From positions 372,001 through 436,000 of the forward strand of contig NZ_CP113088.1 in NCBI RefSeq assembly GCF_026625145.1: a stretch of 64,000 nucleotides of DNA, given 5' to 3'. The DNA comes from Lacinutrix neustonica (GTDB taxonomy: Bacteria > Bacteroidota > Bacteroidia > Flavobacteriales > Flavobacteriaceae). A program made the translations under genes and the position numbers. The notes under the pieces are model-generated. The model was given only the letters and a program-made list of their open reading frames with translations. It was not told the origin of the DNA and did not search any database. Shown one piece after another: positions 28,155-38,081 of this stretch (position 1 is the first letter of the stretch; every line of letters begins with the position of its first letter).

Positions 28155-28820
28155 CTACCACGCTATTGTTTTTAAATTTTTCTTTTTTAGAATGTTATTC
28201 GTTTCACTAAAATGCTTGTTACCAAACCAATACCCGCGATTTGCACTCAATGGCGAGGGATGTCCTGAAGTTAAAATATGATGTTTTTTTTCATCAATTA
28301 GTTTTACTTTTTTCTTAGCAAAACCACCCCAAAGTAAGAAAACAACCCCTTCCTTTTCATAGCTTATCGTTTTAATAACCGCATCAGTAAATCGTTCCCA
28401 TCCTTTATTTTGATGGCTTCCTGCCTCATGCGCTTTAACAGTTAAGGTGGCATTGAGTAAAAACACACCTTGTTTGGCCCAGCGTTCTAAATTGCCACTC
28501 TGCGGATAAGCGATTCCTAAATCGTTTGCTATTTCTTTAAAAATGTTAACTAAGGACGGTGGGTGCGTTACACCTTCGTTCACACTAAAACACAAGCCAT
28601 TCGCCTGATTAATATTATGGTAAGGGTCTTGCCCAATAATCACGATCTTTAAATCATCAAAATGACATTTTTCGAACGTGTTAAAAATGAGTTGGCTCGG
28701 TGGAAAGCATTGTGTCGTTTTATATTCAGAAGAAACAAACTGCATAAGCGCTTTAAAATAAGGCTTTTCAAATTCAGATTCTAAATGCACTTTCCAACTG
28801 TCGTGTATGTCTGCTATCAT
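28155..28820 (-). CDS. ung: Uracil-DNA glycosylase
   Basis: A 221-residue family 1 UDG. The water-activating motif GQDPYHNINQANGLCFSV is near residue 60, the uracil-specificity region LLNATLTV near 120 and the minor-groove loop HPSPLSANRGYWFGNKHF near 186, with the catalytic His in HPSP. It removes uracil from DNA to start base-excision repair. Length and motifs are standard and the frame is intact. It is convergent with the upstream lipoprotein gene, whose stop lies two bases away. Confidence 0.95.
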   Translation of the reverse strand: MIADIHDSWKVHLESEFEKPYFKALMQFVSSEYKTTQCFPPSQLIFNTFEKCHFDDLKIVIIGQDPYHNINQANGLCFSVNEGVTHPPSLVNIFKEIANDLGIAYPQSGNLERWAKQGVFLLNATLTVKAHEAGSHQNKGWERFTDAVIKTISYEKEGVVFLLWGGFAKKKVKLIDEKKHHILTSGHPSPLSANRGYWFGNKHFSETNNILKKKNLKTIAW

Positions 28821-28966
28821 CGTTTTTATTATTCAGATTAAAAATAATACTATCTTTAGTCTTGTTAAAGAAATTTCACGATTTTGTACGCCCTAAGAAG
28901 GTAAGACCTCGAAGATTCAGCTTAAGCGAATCCAAAACAAATTAACTAATAGCTATTAAAAACAGT

Positions 28967-28984
28967 TTTCTGCCTTTGCAGAAA
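28967..28984 (+). promoter_or_regulatory. Hairpin just upstream of the YfcC start
   Basis: TTTCTGC-CTTT-GCAGAAA, a perfect 7-bp stem with a 4-base loop, ends 8 bases before the ATG at 28993. It overlaps TGCCTTTG, which resembles a -7 box with one mismatch. It is either a promoter palindrome or a structure affecting initiation. Confidence 0.4.
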
Positions 28985-28992
28985 TAACACAT

Positions 28993-30486
28993 ATGAAGCA
29001 CATTACATTCCCATCTGCACAATCCATTTTACTAATTATCGCTGCATTAGTTACCTTATTAACCTGGATTATTCCGGCAGGAAAATACGACACGTTAGTC
29101 TATAATAAAACAGAACATCGTTTTATACAAACTAGCATGGAGGATACTAAAAGTTTACCTGCAACTCAAAATACCTTAGATGCTTTGACTGTTAAAATCC
29201 CATTAGAAAAATTCACTAATGGTGATATTTATAAAGCCATAAACATTCCAAACACGTATAAAAAGTTAGAAGCCAAACCACAAGGTGTATTAGAATTTAT
29301 AAAATCACCAATAAAGGGAATAATAGAGGCTGCAGATATTATTTTTCTAGTATTAATTATTGGTGGTCTTATTGGCATAATAAATAGTACTGGTGCTTTT
29401 GATGCTGGTATTGCTTCTTTAGCAACTGTTTTAAAGGGTAAAGAGTTTGTGCTCATTATTTTAGTAACGGTTTTAGTGGCTGCTGGAGGAACGACATTCG
29501 GTTTTGCAGAAGAGACCATTGCCTTCTACCCTATTTTAATTCCTGTTTTTTTAGCAGCAAAATATGATGCTTTGGTTGGTGTTGCCTGTATCTTTGTGGG
29601 GTCTTCTATTGGCACTATGTGCTCCACGATTAACCCTTTTAGTACTATTATTGCCAGTGATTCTGCAGGTATTAATTGGACCACGGGTGTAGCTGGGCGT
29701 ATTGTAATGCTCCTATCCTGCCTAGTGATAAGTATTATATATATTATGCGTTATGCAAAACGCGTGCAACGCGATCCAACACAATCCATTATTTATGAAC
29801 AAAGTCAGCAAATAGCAGCGTTGTTTGGAAATGTAAAAACCGAAATGGTAGTATTCACAACACGTCTCCGTTTAGCCCTTTTTATTTTCGCCATGTGTTT
29901 TGCGATTATGATTTATGGCGTGGTATTCTTAGAATGGTGGTTTGTAGAAATGACTGCCACTTTTTTAGTTGGCGCTATTGTAATTGGGGTTATTGCTAAA
30001 ATTAAAGAATCCGATTTTGTTGATACTTTTGTAAAAGGCGCAGGAGATTTATTAGGAGTTGCATTAATTATTGGTATCGCAAGAGGCATTACCGTAATCA
30101 TGGCCGATGGGTTGATTAGTGATACCATGTTATATTATGCTAGTGGTGTAACCAATGGCATGAATAAAGGCTTCTTTGCAAGTGCCATGACAGGAATTTA
30201 CGCCATGCTATCTTTTTTTATTCCAAGTTCTTCAGGAATGGCCGTTCTAACAATGCCTATCATGTCACCACTAGCAGATACGGTAGGTGTTGGTAGAGAA
30301 ATTGTAGTTAATGCTTACCAATACGGTATGGGATTATTTTATTTAATAAACCCTACAGGTTTGATCTTGGCATCCTTAGCCATAGTGAAAGTAGGCTTTA
30401 ATAAATGGCTAAAATTTATCATGCCCTTATTTATTATTTTAGTGGTTTTTACAATGATCATTATGACACTTACTGCGTATTTATAA
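28993..30486 (+). CDS. YfcC-family carrier (C4-dicarboxylate/arginine-ornithine-like)
   Basis: A 497-residue membrane protein of the YfcC/DcuC-like ion transporter superfamily. It opens FPSAQSILLIIAALVTLLTW and ends its first helix with the family motif WIIPAGKYD. Later conserved segments are AAGGTTFGFAEETIAFYPI near residue 160 and SFFIPSSSGMAVLTMPIM near 410. About 11-12 membrane helices. Members are annotated as basic amino-acid or dicarboxylate carriers, and substrate specificity cannot be read from the sequence. The frame is intact and the gene is single. Confidence 0.82.
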   Translation: MKHITFPSAQSILLIIAALVTLLTWIIPAGKYDTLVYNKTEHRFIQTSMEDTKSLPATQNTLDALTVKIPLEKFTNGDIYKAINIPNTYKKLEAKPQGVLEFIKSPIKGIIEAADIIFLVLIIGGLIGIINSTGAFDAGIASLATVLKGKEFVLIILVTVLVAAGGTTFGFAEETIAFYPILIPVFLAAKYDALVGVACIFVGSSIGTMCSTINPFSTIIASDSAGINWTTGVAGRIVMLLSCLVISIIYIMRYAKRVQRDPTQSIIYEQSQQIAALFGNVKTEMVVFTTRLRLALFIFAMCFAIMIYGVVFLEWWFVEMTATFLVGAIVIGVIAKIKESDFVDTFVKGAGDLLGVALIIGIARGITVIMADGLISDTMLYYASGVTNGMNKGFFASAMTGIYAMLSFFIPSSSGMAVLTMPIMSPLADTVGVGREIVVNAYQYGMGLFYLINPTGLILASLAIVKVGFNKWLKFIMPLFIILVVFTMIIMTLTAYL

Positions 30487-30565
30487 TTTGTAAGTAATAG
30501 TAATAGATTTTTTTAGAAATTTAAATAATTAATAACCCGGTTTAGAGCATCAAAAGAAGATGTTG

Positions 30566-30573
30566 TATCTTTG
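30566..30573 (+). promoter_or_regulatory. -7 box of the CDP-alcohol gene
   Basis: TATCTTTG, an exact TAnnTTTG match, about 85 bases before the ATG at 30659, giving a long leader. A -33 element is not clear. Confidence 0.45.
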
Positions 30574-30658
30574 ATTAATATTCACATTAAAGCAAATTCA
30601 CTAGTCCTTTGTGCTAGAGAGGTATATTCCACAAAATTTAGAGTGCGTATAACTATTA

Positions 30659-31424
30659 ATGTCAAAATTACCTAAAGCCCACAAATTTGTGGATGTATCA
30701 GATTACGGAAGACCGATTGCTAAAATCATTGCCGCAGTCTTAAAAAACACGAAACTCACCCCTATTCATGTAACTATAGGCTTTATAATTTCAGGAGTAA
30801 TAGCCATCGTGTGTATACTTTACCGTTGGTATTGGTTTGCCGCTTTTTTTTTGATTTTGAAATCCATTCTCGGATGCTGCTGATGGCGAATTAGCCCGAC
30901 TTAAAAAAACCCCCTCTTATACCGGTCGCTATTTAGACTCTGTTGCCGATATTGTTCTTAATTTTTTTATATTACTAGCGATCTGGCACATTACAGATTA
31001 TAATATATGGTATACCATATTAGCGTTTTTTGGAGTACAATTACAGGGGACGCTTTACAATTATTATTATGTCATTTTAAGAAACAAGTTCGATGGTGAC
31101 ACAACAAGCCGTATTTTTGAGAACGTGACACCCAAAGCGCTAGATGGAGAGAAACAACAGCATGTTAATATTTTATTTGGCTTATATAAATTACTTTACG
31201 GTGTCTTTGATAAAACCATCTATTTTCTAGATCGAAATGCGATGAAAGGACAAACCTTCCCAAATTGGTTGATGACGGCCATTTCCACATTTGGTTTAGG
31301 ATTTCAATTATTAATTATTGCAGTATTATTAGTCCTTGGTTACAAAGCGGCCATCATCCCTTTTTTTATTTGCTACTCAGGAATGATATTTATATTTATT
31401 GGCATTAGAAAACTATTGTATTAA
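30659..31424 (+). CDS. CDP-alcohol phosphatidyltransferase family protein, frame broken once
   Basis: Restored length is about 255 residues with several membrane helices. After repair the catalytic signature is complete: D-AA-DG-EL-AR-(8)-G-RYL-D-SVA-D, the DxxDGxxAR(x8)GxxxDxxxD motif. The enzyme would transfer a phosphoalcohol from a CDP-alcohol to an acceptor in the inner membrane; which lipid or polyol is involved is unclear. The frame breaks at 30869-30873 (ATT-CTCGGATGCT), directly before the first catalytic Asp. Two missing bases at a CCGGG or CTGG site restore SIL-x-DAADGELARLK. Confidence 0.78.
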
Positions 31425-31427
31425 AAA

Positions 31428-31451
31428 AAAGCATACTTAATAGTATGCTTT
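31428..31451. terminator. Terminator between convergent genes
   Basis: AAAGCATACT pairs with AGTATGCTTT around TAAT. The run of eight A bases on the left is a T-run for the minus-strand transcript, so it mainly terminates the 31456-31770 gene. Confidence 0.8.
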
Positions 31452-31455
31452 CGAG

Positions 31456-31770
31456 TTATTTAATTTTTATAACCTGTTCGTCAGTAGGCGCTTCACTTTG
31501 CCTATGAAAGACATAAGTATATAACCACATCAACGTAAAAGTGGGAACAACGTCCAACCCTGGCATAATTTCTTCAATAAAAGAAACAGCCGCCCCTACT
31601 TTTCCCGCAGGTCCTTTATACATCTTAGTCATTAACCATGCAGAAGCTGGAGCCCACGCTAAGTCAATGATCTCACCGATGCCTGGTATAATGAAGCTGG
31701 CGTATCCTATAGCGTCAAAAAGGATACTAGCGGCTAATTTTTTGTATTTGTTTAAGTGTTCTAAATTCAT
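31456..31770 (-). CDS. Small conserved hypothetical protein
   Basis: 104 residues when started at the ATG at 31770 (MNLEHLNKYKKLAASILFD). An upstream in-frame ATG would add 16 residues of unlikely composition. A hydrophobic Gly/Pro-rich segment IGYASFIIPGIGEIIDLAW and a later FIEEIMPGLDVVPTFTLMW suggest a membrane-associated protein. The P-G-x-x-E/D-x-x-D repeats in both halves look like a duplicated motif. To my knowledge similar proteins occur widely in flavobacteria without a known function. Confidence 0.65.
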   Translation of the reverse strand: MNLEHLNKYKKLAASILFDAIGYASFIIPGIGEIIDLAWAPASAWLMTKMYKGPAGKVGAAVSFIEEIMPGLDVVPTFTLMWLYTYVFHRQSEAPTDEQVIKIK

Positions 31771-31937
31771 ATAGTTAAAAATTGCGTTGCATAGATAATC
31801 ATGCAAATAACGTTCCAAACAAAGCTGTCATTTGCCAAGTATTAGTAAACAAAATATGTCATTTGTTACAAAACACAAAGAAATAAGATATTAAAGGAAC
31901 CTATAATTATTAAAAATCTATTGGTTTTTCTTATTTT

Positions 31938-32500
31938 CTAAAGCACGTTCTTTTTGTTTCCTTTTAATTTATCACTATAGTAGGTGTTTAGTTTTTTAAT
32001 CTTTGGATGAATTACAAATTGACAATAGGAAGCATCCGTATGTCGTTCGTAATACTCTTGATGTTCTTTCCCTGCAGTATAGAATGCCCCCAAAGGGGTT
32101 ACTTCTGTGACTATTTCTGAATCAAAAACCTGTTCAGCGTCTAAGTGCGAGATAAAAGCCTCTGCTTGATTTTTTTGATCTTCCGAAGCGTAGAATATAG
32201 CAGACCTGTATTGCGTACCAATATCGTGGCCTTGCCTATTTAGGGTGGTTGGGTCATGAGTCGCAAAGAAAATTTCTAACAATTCTAAGTAGGATACACT
32301 GTCGGGATTGTAATGCAGTTGAATTCCTTCAGCATGACCAGTGCGTCCTGAAGTTATTTCACGATAGGCTGGATTTTTTATTTGGCCACCAGTATAGCCT
32401 GATATTACTTTTTCAACCCCTTCTACCCTATTAAAAACGGCTTCTGTACACCGAAGCAACCACCAGCAAATGTGGCGATTTTTAAAATTTTATTCTCCAT
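31938..32500 (-). CDS. msrA: Peptide methionine sulfoxide reductase A, frame broken once
   Basis: Restored length is 187 residues. The catalytic motif should read GGCFWCTEAVF, and VISGYTGGQIKNPAYREITSGRTGHAEGIQ follows. The frame breaks inside that motif at 32451-32454 (coding strand GGTTGCTTCGGTGTACAG). One base (TGG) restores the invariant Trp. Because Trp is required here, the ancestral site is CTGG, not CCGG. The enzyme reduces the S-epimer of methionine sulfoxide in proteins. The restored start is the ATG at 32500 (MENKILKIATFAGG). Confidence 0.9.
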
Positions 32501-32597
32501 GATCTAAAGTTAATTAAAAATGTTCATTTTAACAGTATAGGCCCTTAAAGGCCTTGTTTTTTAACTTTTAATTATGAATAATAGCGAGGTACAAAAG

Positions 32598-32605
32598 TAG
32601 TTTTG
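32598..32605 (+). promoter_or_regulatory. -7 box of the DUF5916 gene
   Basis: TAGTTTTG, an exact TAnnTTTG match, 73 bases before the ATG at 32678. Confidence 0.45.
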
Positions 32606-32677
32606 TAAATACAAAGTGTAACAATGCTAAACGTTGGTAGTCTTTAGACTATCAATCATTAACCAATCAAACTACTA

Positions 32678-35176
32678 ATGAAATATTATTTGTTTTTCTC
32701 CATAGTGATCCTATGGACTTTGAGTGCTGCCACTCAAGATAAAAAAGTGTATCAAATACAGCGTACAGAGACGCCTCCTCAAATAGACGGTGTGTTAGAT
32801 GATGACGCTTGGAACGTCGCGCAAATAGCTACAGATTTCACAGAATTTAGACCGGAAGTTGGAGATAAAGCAGCAGAAAACAAGACAACTACCGTACGTA
32901 TGACTTATGACGACTCAGGCATTTATGTTGCGGCGTATTGCTATGACAATCCGAATGATATCATGCGCCAATTTACGCAAAGAGATAACTTTGGACAATC
33001 TGATTTTTTCGGATTAATATTCAACCCCAATAATGACGCTCAAAACAATACTGAATTTTTTGTTTTTAGTTCGCGTACACAAGCAGATGCCGTTGAAAGC
33101 CCTAGCAACGGAGAAGATTTTGGCTGGAATGCGGTATGGGAAAGCAGTGTTAAAATTGTAGATGATGGCTGGATTGTTGAAATTAAAATTCCATACAGAG
33201 CCTTGCGTTTCACACAACAGAAAAATCCAGTATGGGGCGTTCAGTTTCATAGACACTATAGAAAAACTCGTGAGCAAATGACTTGGAACGCTATAGATGT
33301 TACCAAGGGAAATATTGGTCTATATAATGCCGAATTAATAGGAATAAAAAATATTACACCTCCAACACGGTTGAGCTTTTTTCCTTACGCCTCGGTTTGG
33401 TGACCTCTTTTGATGGAGCGACTGAAACTGATTTTGCTGCGGGATTAGATGTAAAATATGGCATTACCGAAAATCTAACGCTAGATGCCACACTAATTCC
33501 CGATTTTAGTCAGGCCGGTTTTGATAATGTAGAATTAAACTTAGGCCCATTCGAACAACAATTTGCTGAGCAAAGACAATTTTTTAAAGAAGGTGTAGAC
33601 TTATTCAATAAAGGAAATTTATTTTATTCCCGACGTGTGGGTGATGCACCATCGGGAAGCTTAAATTTAAACAGTAATGAAACAGTTATTGAATACCCAG
33701 GCAAAGTGCAACTCTTGAATGCTGTGAAAGTTTCGGAAGAACAAAAAAGGGATTAGGTATTGGTTTTTTTAATGCAGTGACTAAAAAGACGTATGCAGAT
33801 ATAGAGTCTCGTGACAATAGAATAAATCCTGAGACAAATTTAGAAGAGACCTATTTCTCAAGACGACAAGAACTTGTAGAGCCACTCACGAACTACAATA
33901 TTATGGTGCTAGACCAGCAGTTTAATAAAAACTCATCGGTGACCTTAATTAATACTAATGTCACACGTGATGGCGATTTTAGAGATGCTAATGTCACGGG
34001 GTTACTCTTCGATTTAATCAATAAAAAAAACACCTACGGTGCGATTGCCGAAGTAAAAAAGAAGTTCGTTTAATGATGTGCCAAATAGAGAAAGTGGCTA
34101 TACGGCAAAAATAGGAGCAGGTAAAAATAGCGGAAAGATACGCTATAGCCTAGTGTATGATTACGCCGATGAAAATTATAATATTAATGACTTGGGGATT
34201 CTGTTCAGGAACAATTATAGTAATGTCTCAGCAGATGTTAGTTATCGTATTTTTGAGCCTACCTCCTTTTTTAATCAAATGTATCTAGGCTCTTGGTTTA
34301 ATTACAATCAATTAGCCAATCCAAATACTTATACGGGAGCAAATACTGGTTTTAATTTTAATGGTCAAACCAAAAAGCTTCACAATTTTGGAATTAACGC
34401 GAACTGGAATATAGGAAAGCAATACGATTATTTTGAGCCTAGAAATGGTTTTGATAGCTATTTCATTACCGAAGATTATGCACAAGCAAATACATGGATG
34501 TCTAGCAATTATAACTTATTTTTTGCTCTAGATGCCAACATGGGTTATGGTCGCTTTTTAGATGATGATAGACAGAATTTTAATAATTGGTGGTTTGGGT
34601 TAAATCCGAGATTTAAATTTAATGACAACTTCCTTATGGTGCTTGGGTTTGAATATGATGATTATTCCGGAGACAGAGGTTATGTCAATGGACAGGAAAT
34701 TGATGATCGCATTATTTTTGGACAAAGAGATAGAATAGATATTGAGGCTAGTATTTACGGGAGTTATAATTTTAATTCTTTTAATGCTTTAACACTTAGT
34801 TTTAGAAATTACTTAAGTACCGTGACTTATGACAACAGTATGTATGTCCTTCAGGACAATGGGTATTTAAAAGAATCTCAAGTGTATACAAAATCTACAA
34901 TAAGCAATGCTCCGGATTACTCACCGAGATATTAACTTTAATACATGGAATTTAGATTTAAGTTACACCTGGCAATTTGCACCTGGAAGTCAACTCACCG
35001 CATTGTACAGAAATCAGATTTTTAATTTTTCTAATAATTCTGAAGCTGGATTTTTTGACAGCATGGACGACTTGTTCAAACAGGAACAACGCAATACGTT
35101 TTCTTTACGGATGGTTTATTTTATAGATTATAACGATTTAAAAAATGTGTTTAAAAAGCGTTCAAAAACCATTTAA
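32678..35176 (+). CDS. DUF5916 outer-membrane protein with N-terminal CBM9-like domain, frame broken four times
   Basis: Restored length is about 833 residues. A signal peptide (MKYYLFFSIVILWTLSAATQ) is followed by a carbohydrate-binding-9-like domain with QIDGVLDDDAWNVA...FTEFRPEVG (about 25-220). The DUF5916 region that follows has the block FEQQFAEQRQFFKEGVDLF near 300 and an aromatic-rich beta-barrel-like C-terminus. Breaks: 33392-33395 (restores PYASGLVTSF), 33733-33736 (VKVSGRTKKGLGIG), 34065-34068 (two bases missing before FNDVPNRESGY) and 34924-34928 (CCGAG, restores DYSPDINFNTW). These changes sum to a whole number of codons. Probable outer-membrane role, ligand unknown. Confidence 0.78.
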
Positions 35177-35227
35177 AGTTGCGCATTAGGTTGTAAAGTA
35201 GTATTTTCATTTTTTATAAAAATTTTG

Positions 35228-35886
35228 ATGATAAAAGCGGAAAATATTCATAAATATTACGACGATTTACATGTTTTAAAAGGTGTAAACGTTCACATTA
35301 AAAAGGGAGAAATTGTATCTATTGTTGGCGCTTCCGGCGCTGGAAAGACCACATTACTTCAAATATTAGGGACTTTAGATTATATAGATAAGAAGGAAAA
35401 AGCAACCTTAGTTATAAACGACATTGATATTAGTAACCTGTCTGAAAAAGCATTAGCTAAATTTAGAAATGAACATATCGGATTTATTTTTCAGTTTCAC
35501 CAACTACTCCCGAATTTACCGCAGTAGAAAATGTTTGTATTCCGGCTTTCATAAAAAAAACACCTAAGGCCGAAGCAACTAAACGCGCAAAAGAATTGCT
35601 TGATTTTTTAGGGTTATCCCATAGATATAATCACAAACCAAATGAATTGTCCGGAGGAGAACAGCAGCGTGTTGCTGTCGCCGGAGCATTAATTAATAAT
35701 CCGAGCTTAATTTTTGCCGATGAGCCCTCAGGAAATCTAGATAGTGAAAGTGCAGAAAACCTACACAATCTCTTTTTTAAACTGAGAGACCAATTTGGAC
35801 AAACCTTTGTTATTGTGACACACAATGAAGAACTAGCAAATTTAGCCGATAGAAAACTAACCATGGTAGATGGAAAGATTGTGTAA
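35228..35886 (+). CDS. LolD-like ABC transporter ATPase, frame broken once
   Basis: Restored length is 219 residues. Walker [10 protein letters not shown] near residue 37, Q-loop [17 protein letters not shown] near 90, signature [12 protein letters not shown] near 140, Walker [13 protein letters not shown] near 160, and switch His VTHN. The MacB/LolD type drives lipoprotein release or similar mechanical export, and the partner permease is not adjacent. The frame breaks at 35510-35514, CCGGAA read as CCGAA. The ATG at 35228 is preferred over the TTG one codon earlier. Confidence 0.85.
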
Positions 35887-35941
35887 CAAAAACAGTATTC
35901 TAATCGCTTAAAAGTCAAATAATACTTCCCTCCCATTATCG

Positions 35942-36706
35942 ATGAATAACACTGAACTTAAGGAGTTTTTGGATATTAAAGTCGCTCAATACAATACCCT
36001 AGAGTTTATTGATAGTGACCCTGTACAGATCCCCCACTTATTTAGTAAAAAAGAAGATATTGAAATTGCTGGTTTTTTAGCAGCGACCATTGCGTGGGGA
36101 AACCGAAAGAGCATCATTAATAATGCAAATAAAATGATGGGGTTATTAGAACAGGCCCCTTATGATTTCATACGCAATCATCAAGACAGTGATTTAAAAA
36201 AACTCGAGCCATTTGTTCATAGAACTTTTAATGGTATCGATTTTATAACATTTGTTAAAGCCCTGCAGCACATTTATAAAAACCACCATGGTTTAGAAGC
36301 TGTGTTTAACAAACATGCTAAAAAGTCCTCTTTACAAGAGGCCATCCATTATTTTAAAAAGGCATTTTTTGAAATTGAACATTTACAGCGCACCCAAAAA
36401 CACATTAGTGATCCCCTTAAAAATTCAGCAGCCAAACGTATTAATATGTATTTGCGTTGGATGGTTCGTAAGGATAAACAAGGTGTAGATTTTGGGATAT
36501 GGAAAAGCCTTTCGGCTGCTCAATTATCTTGTCCGTTAGATGTGCATTCGGGTAATGTCGCGCGAAAGTTAGGGCTATTAAACCGAAAACAAAACGATGG
36601 GAAGGCATTAGCTGAATTAGACAAGGCTTTGAGACAATTGGACGTCCAAGATCCTGTAAAATATGATTTTGCGCTCTTTGGACTGGGTGTCTTTGAAAGC
36701 TTTTAA
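35942..36706 (+). CDS. TIGR02757 family protein
   Basis: A 254-residue protein with the family's conserved blocks: SDPVQIPHLFSKKEDIEIAG near residue 22, AATIAWGNRKSI near 45, RINMYLRWMVRKD near 165, and the ending PVKYDFALFGLGVFES. Members are widespread in Bacteroidota and resemble helix-hairpin-helix DNA glycosylase-like folds, but I know of no established function. The frame is intact and it follows the LolD-like gene by 55 bases. Confidence 0.82.
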   Translation: MNNTELKEFLDIKVAQYNTLEFIDSDPVQIPHLFSKKEDIEIAGFLAATIAWGNRKSIINNANKMMGLLEQAPYDFIRNHQDSDLKKLEPFVHRTFNGIDFITFVKALQHIYKNHHGLEAVFNKHAKKSSLQEAIHYFKKAFFEIEHLQRTQKHISDPLKNSAAKRINMYLRWMVRKDKQGVDFGIWKSLSAAQLSCPLDVHSGNVARKLGLLNRKQNDGKALAELDKALRQLDVQDPVKYDFALFGLGVFESF

Positions 36707-36771
36707 GACTCAATACGTTAAAATTTTAACACTTTACAGCCAATTGTACCCATAGCAACGCGATATAATAT

Positions 36772-36779
36772 TATCTTTG
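36772..36779 (+). promoter_or_regulatory. -7 box of the GAF histidine kinase gene
   Basis: TATCTTTG, an exact match to TAnnTTTG, 22 bases before the proposed GTG start at 36802. A TTG at 36744-36746 is 25 bases away. Confidence 0.5.
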
Positions 36780-36801
36780 ATTCATCCTTAAAAAAAAACT
36801 A

Positions 36802-38010
36802 GTGATAAGTCCTGAAATCCCTTTAAATGAAGCAGAACGCATAAAGGCGGTAAAGAGCTACAACCTTATAGATACACTTCCGAGAAAGAGATTTTGACAA
36901 TATCACGTCTCTTATTGCGACACTTTTTGAAGTCCCAATAGCCTTGGTTACCTTATTAGACGTTGATAAAAATTTTTTAAAATCTCATTATGGCGTTCCC
37001 TTTAACGATTCGCCTAGAGACATTTCTTTTTGTGGACATGCCATTTTAACTGATGATGATATTTTTATTGTTGAGGATTCACGTAAGGATAAACGTTTTA
37101 GTGACAATCCATTAGTTAAAGATCACAATGCCATTTTTTACGCGGGAGCCCCTTTGGTGAATGCCGAAGGTTATAAATTAGGCACCCTTTGTGTCTTTGA
37201 TACTAAGCCAAGGCAAATCACAGAACTCCGAGAGAACCTCTTTGATTTCTTTAGCCAGTCAAGTGGTTAATTTATTTGAATTACGTAAAAAAAACAAAGA
37301 ACTAAACGAAACCAAGATCACTCTTAAAGAGAAAAATGCTGAACTAAAAATGTTTGCCGGAACCGTATCTCACGACATGAAAATGCCTTTAGCAAATTTG
37401 ATAGTGACCTCAGATATATTAAAGATGAAATACGGTTCGAAACTAGATAAAAAAGGTATGGAATACCTAAATTATTTAAAAAGCGCCTCTTTTACTTTAA
37501 GTGAATATATTACGGGGTTATTAGCGCACTATGAAAGTGACAAAATAGAAGACAATTATGAAAGTTTTGATTTACATCACCTCTTAGAGGAGATTGTTGA
37601 TTTATTAAACATAAACTTAGAGTGCGAAATTAATTTTCCGAGAAAAAATGAAGAACTCTATTGTAACCGCGCGGCATTAGAGCAGGTTTTTTTAAATCTT
37701 ATAGGCAATAGTCTAAAATATAACGACAAAACAGAAATCATCATTAACATTGATTGTCATAAAATAGATGGACTCTATCAGTTTACCATTACAGACAATG
37801 GTGTTGGCATTCCGAGAAGACAAGCAGAAAGAAATTTTTGAATTATTTACTACCATTGGCAATGTTGATAGAAACGGCAATAAAGGGCATGGTATAGGTT
37901 TGTCGACCGTTCAAAAATTAATAAATTCATTGGGAGGTAGTATTTCAGTATCGTCTGTGGAAGGAGAAAGTACCACCTTTCAATTTTCTATAGCAGCCAT
38001 TGAAAATTAA
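36802..38010 (+). CDS. GAF-domain sensor histidine kinase, frame broken three times
   Basis: Restored length is about 401 residues. An N-terminal GAF domain (about 15-150, with SHYGVPFNDSPRDISFCGHAI) is followed by a short coiled coil and a HisKA domain with FAGTVSHDMKMPLANL. The HATPase domain shows N box NLIGNSLKYND, G1 DNGVGIPED and G2 GHGIGLSTVQKL. There is no membrane segment, so it is cytosolic, and no response regulator is adjacent. All three breaks are CCGG read as CCGAG: 36880-36884 (LPERDFDNITS), 37228-37232 (ELRRTSLISLA) and 37812-37816 (GIPEDKQKEIF). The start is a GTG, because no ATG precedes the conserved N-terminus. Confidence 0.8.
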
Positions 38011-38025
38011 TATAAAACGAATAAT

Positions 38026-38063
38026 AAAAAAGACCAATTCAAAGTTATGAATTGGTCTTTTTT
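38026..38063. terminator. Bidirectional terminator between kinase and peptidase genes
   Basis: AAAAAAGACCAATTCA pairs with TGAATTGGTCTTTTTT around a short loop, with T-runs on both strands, between convergent genes. Confidence 0.93.
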
Positions 38064-38081
38064 ATTTTCTGTTTCTTCTAA

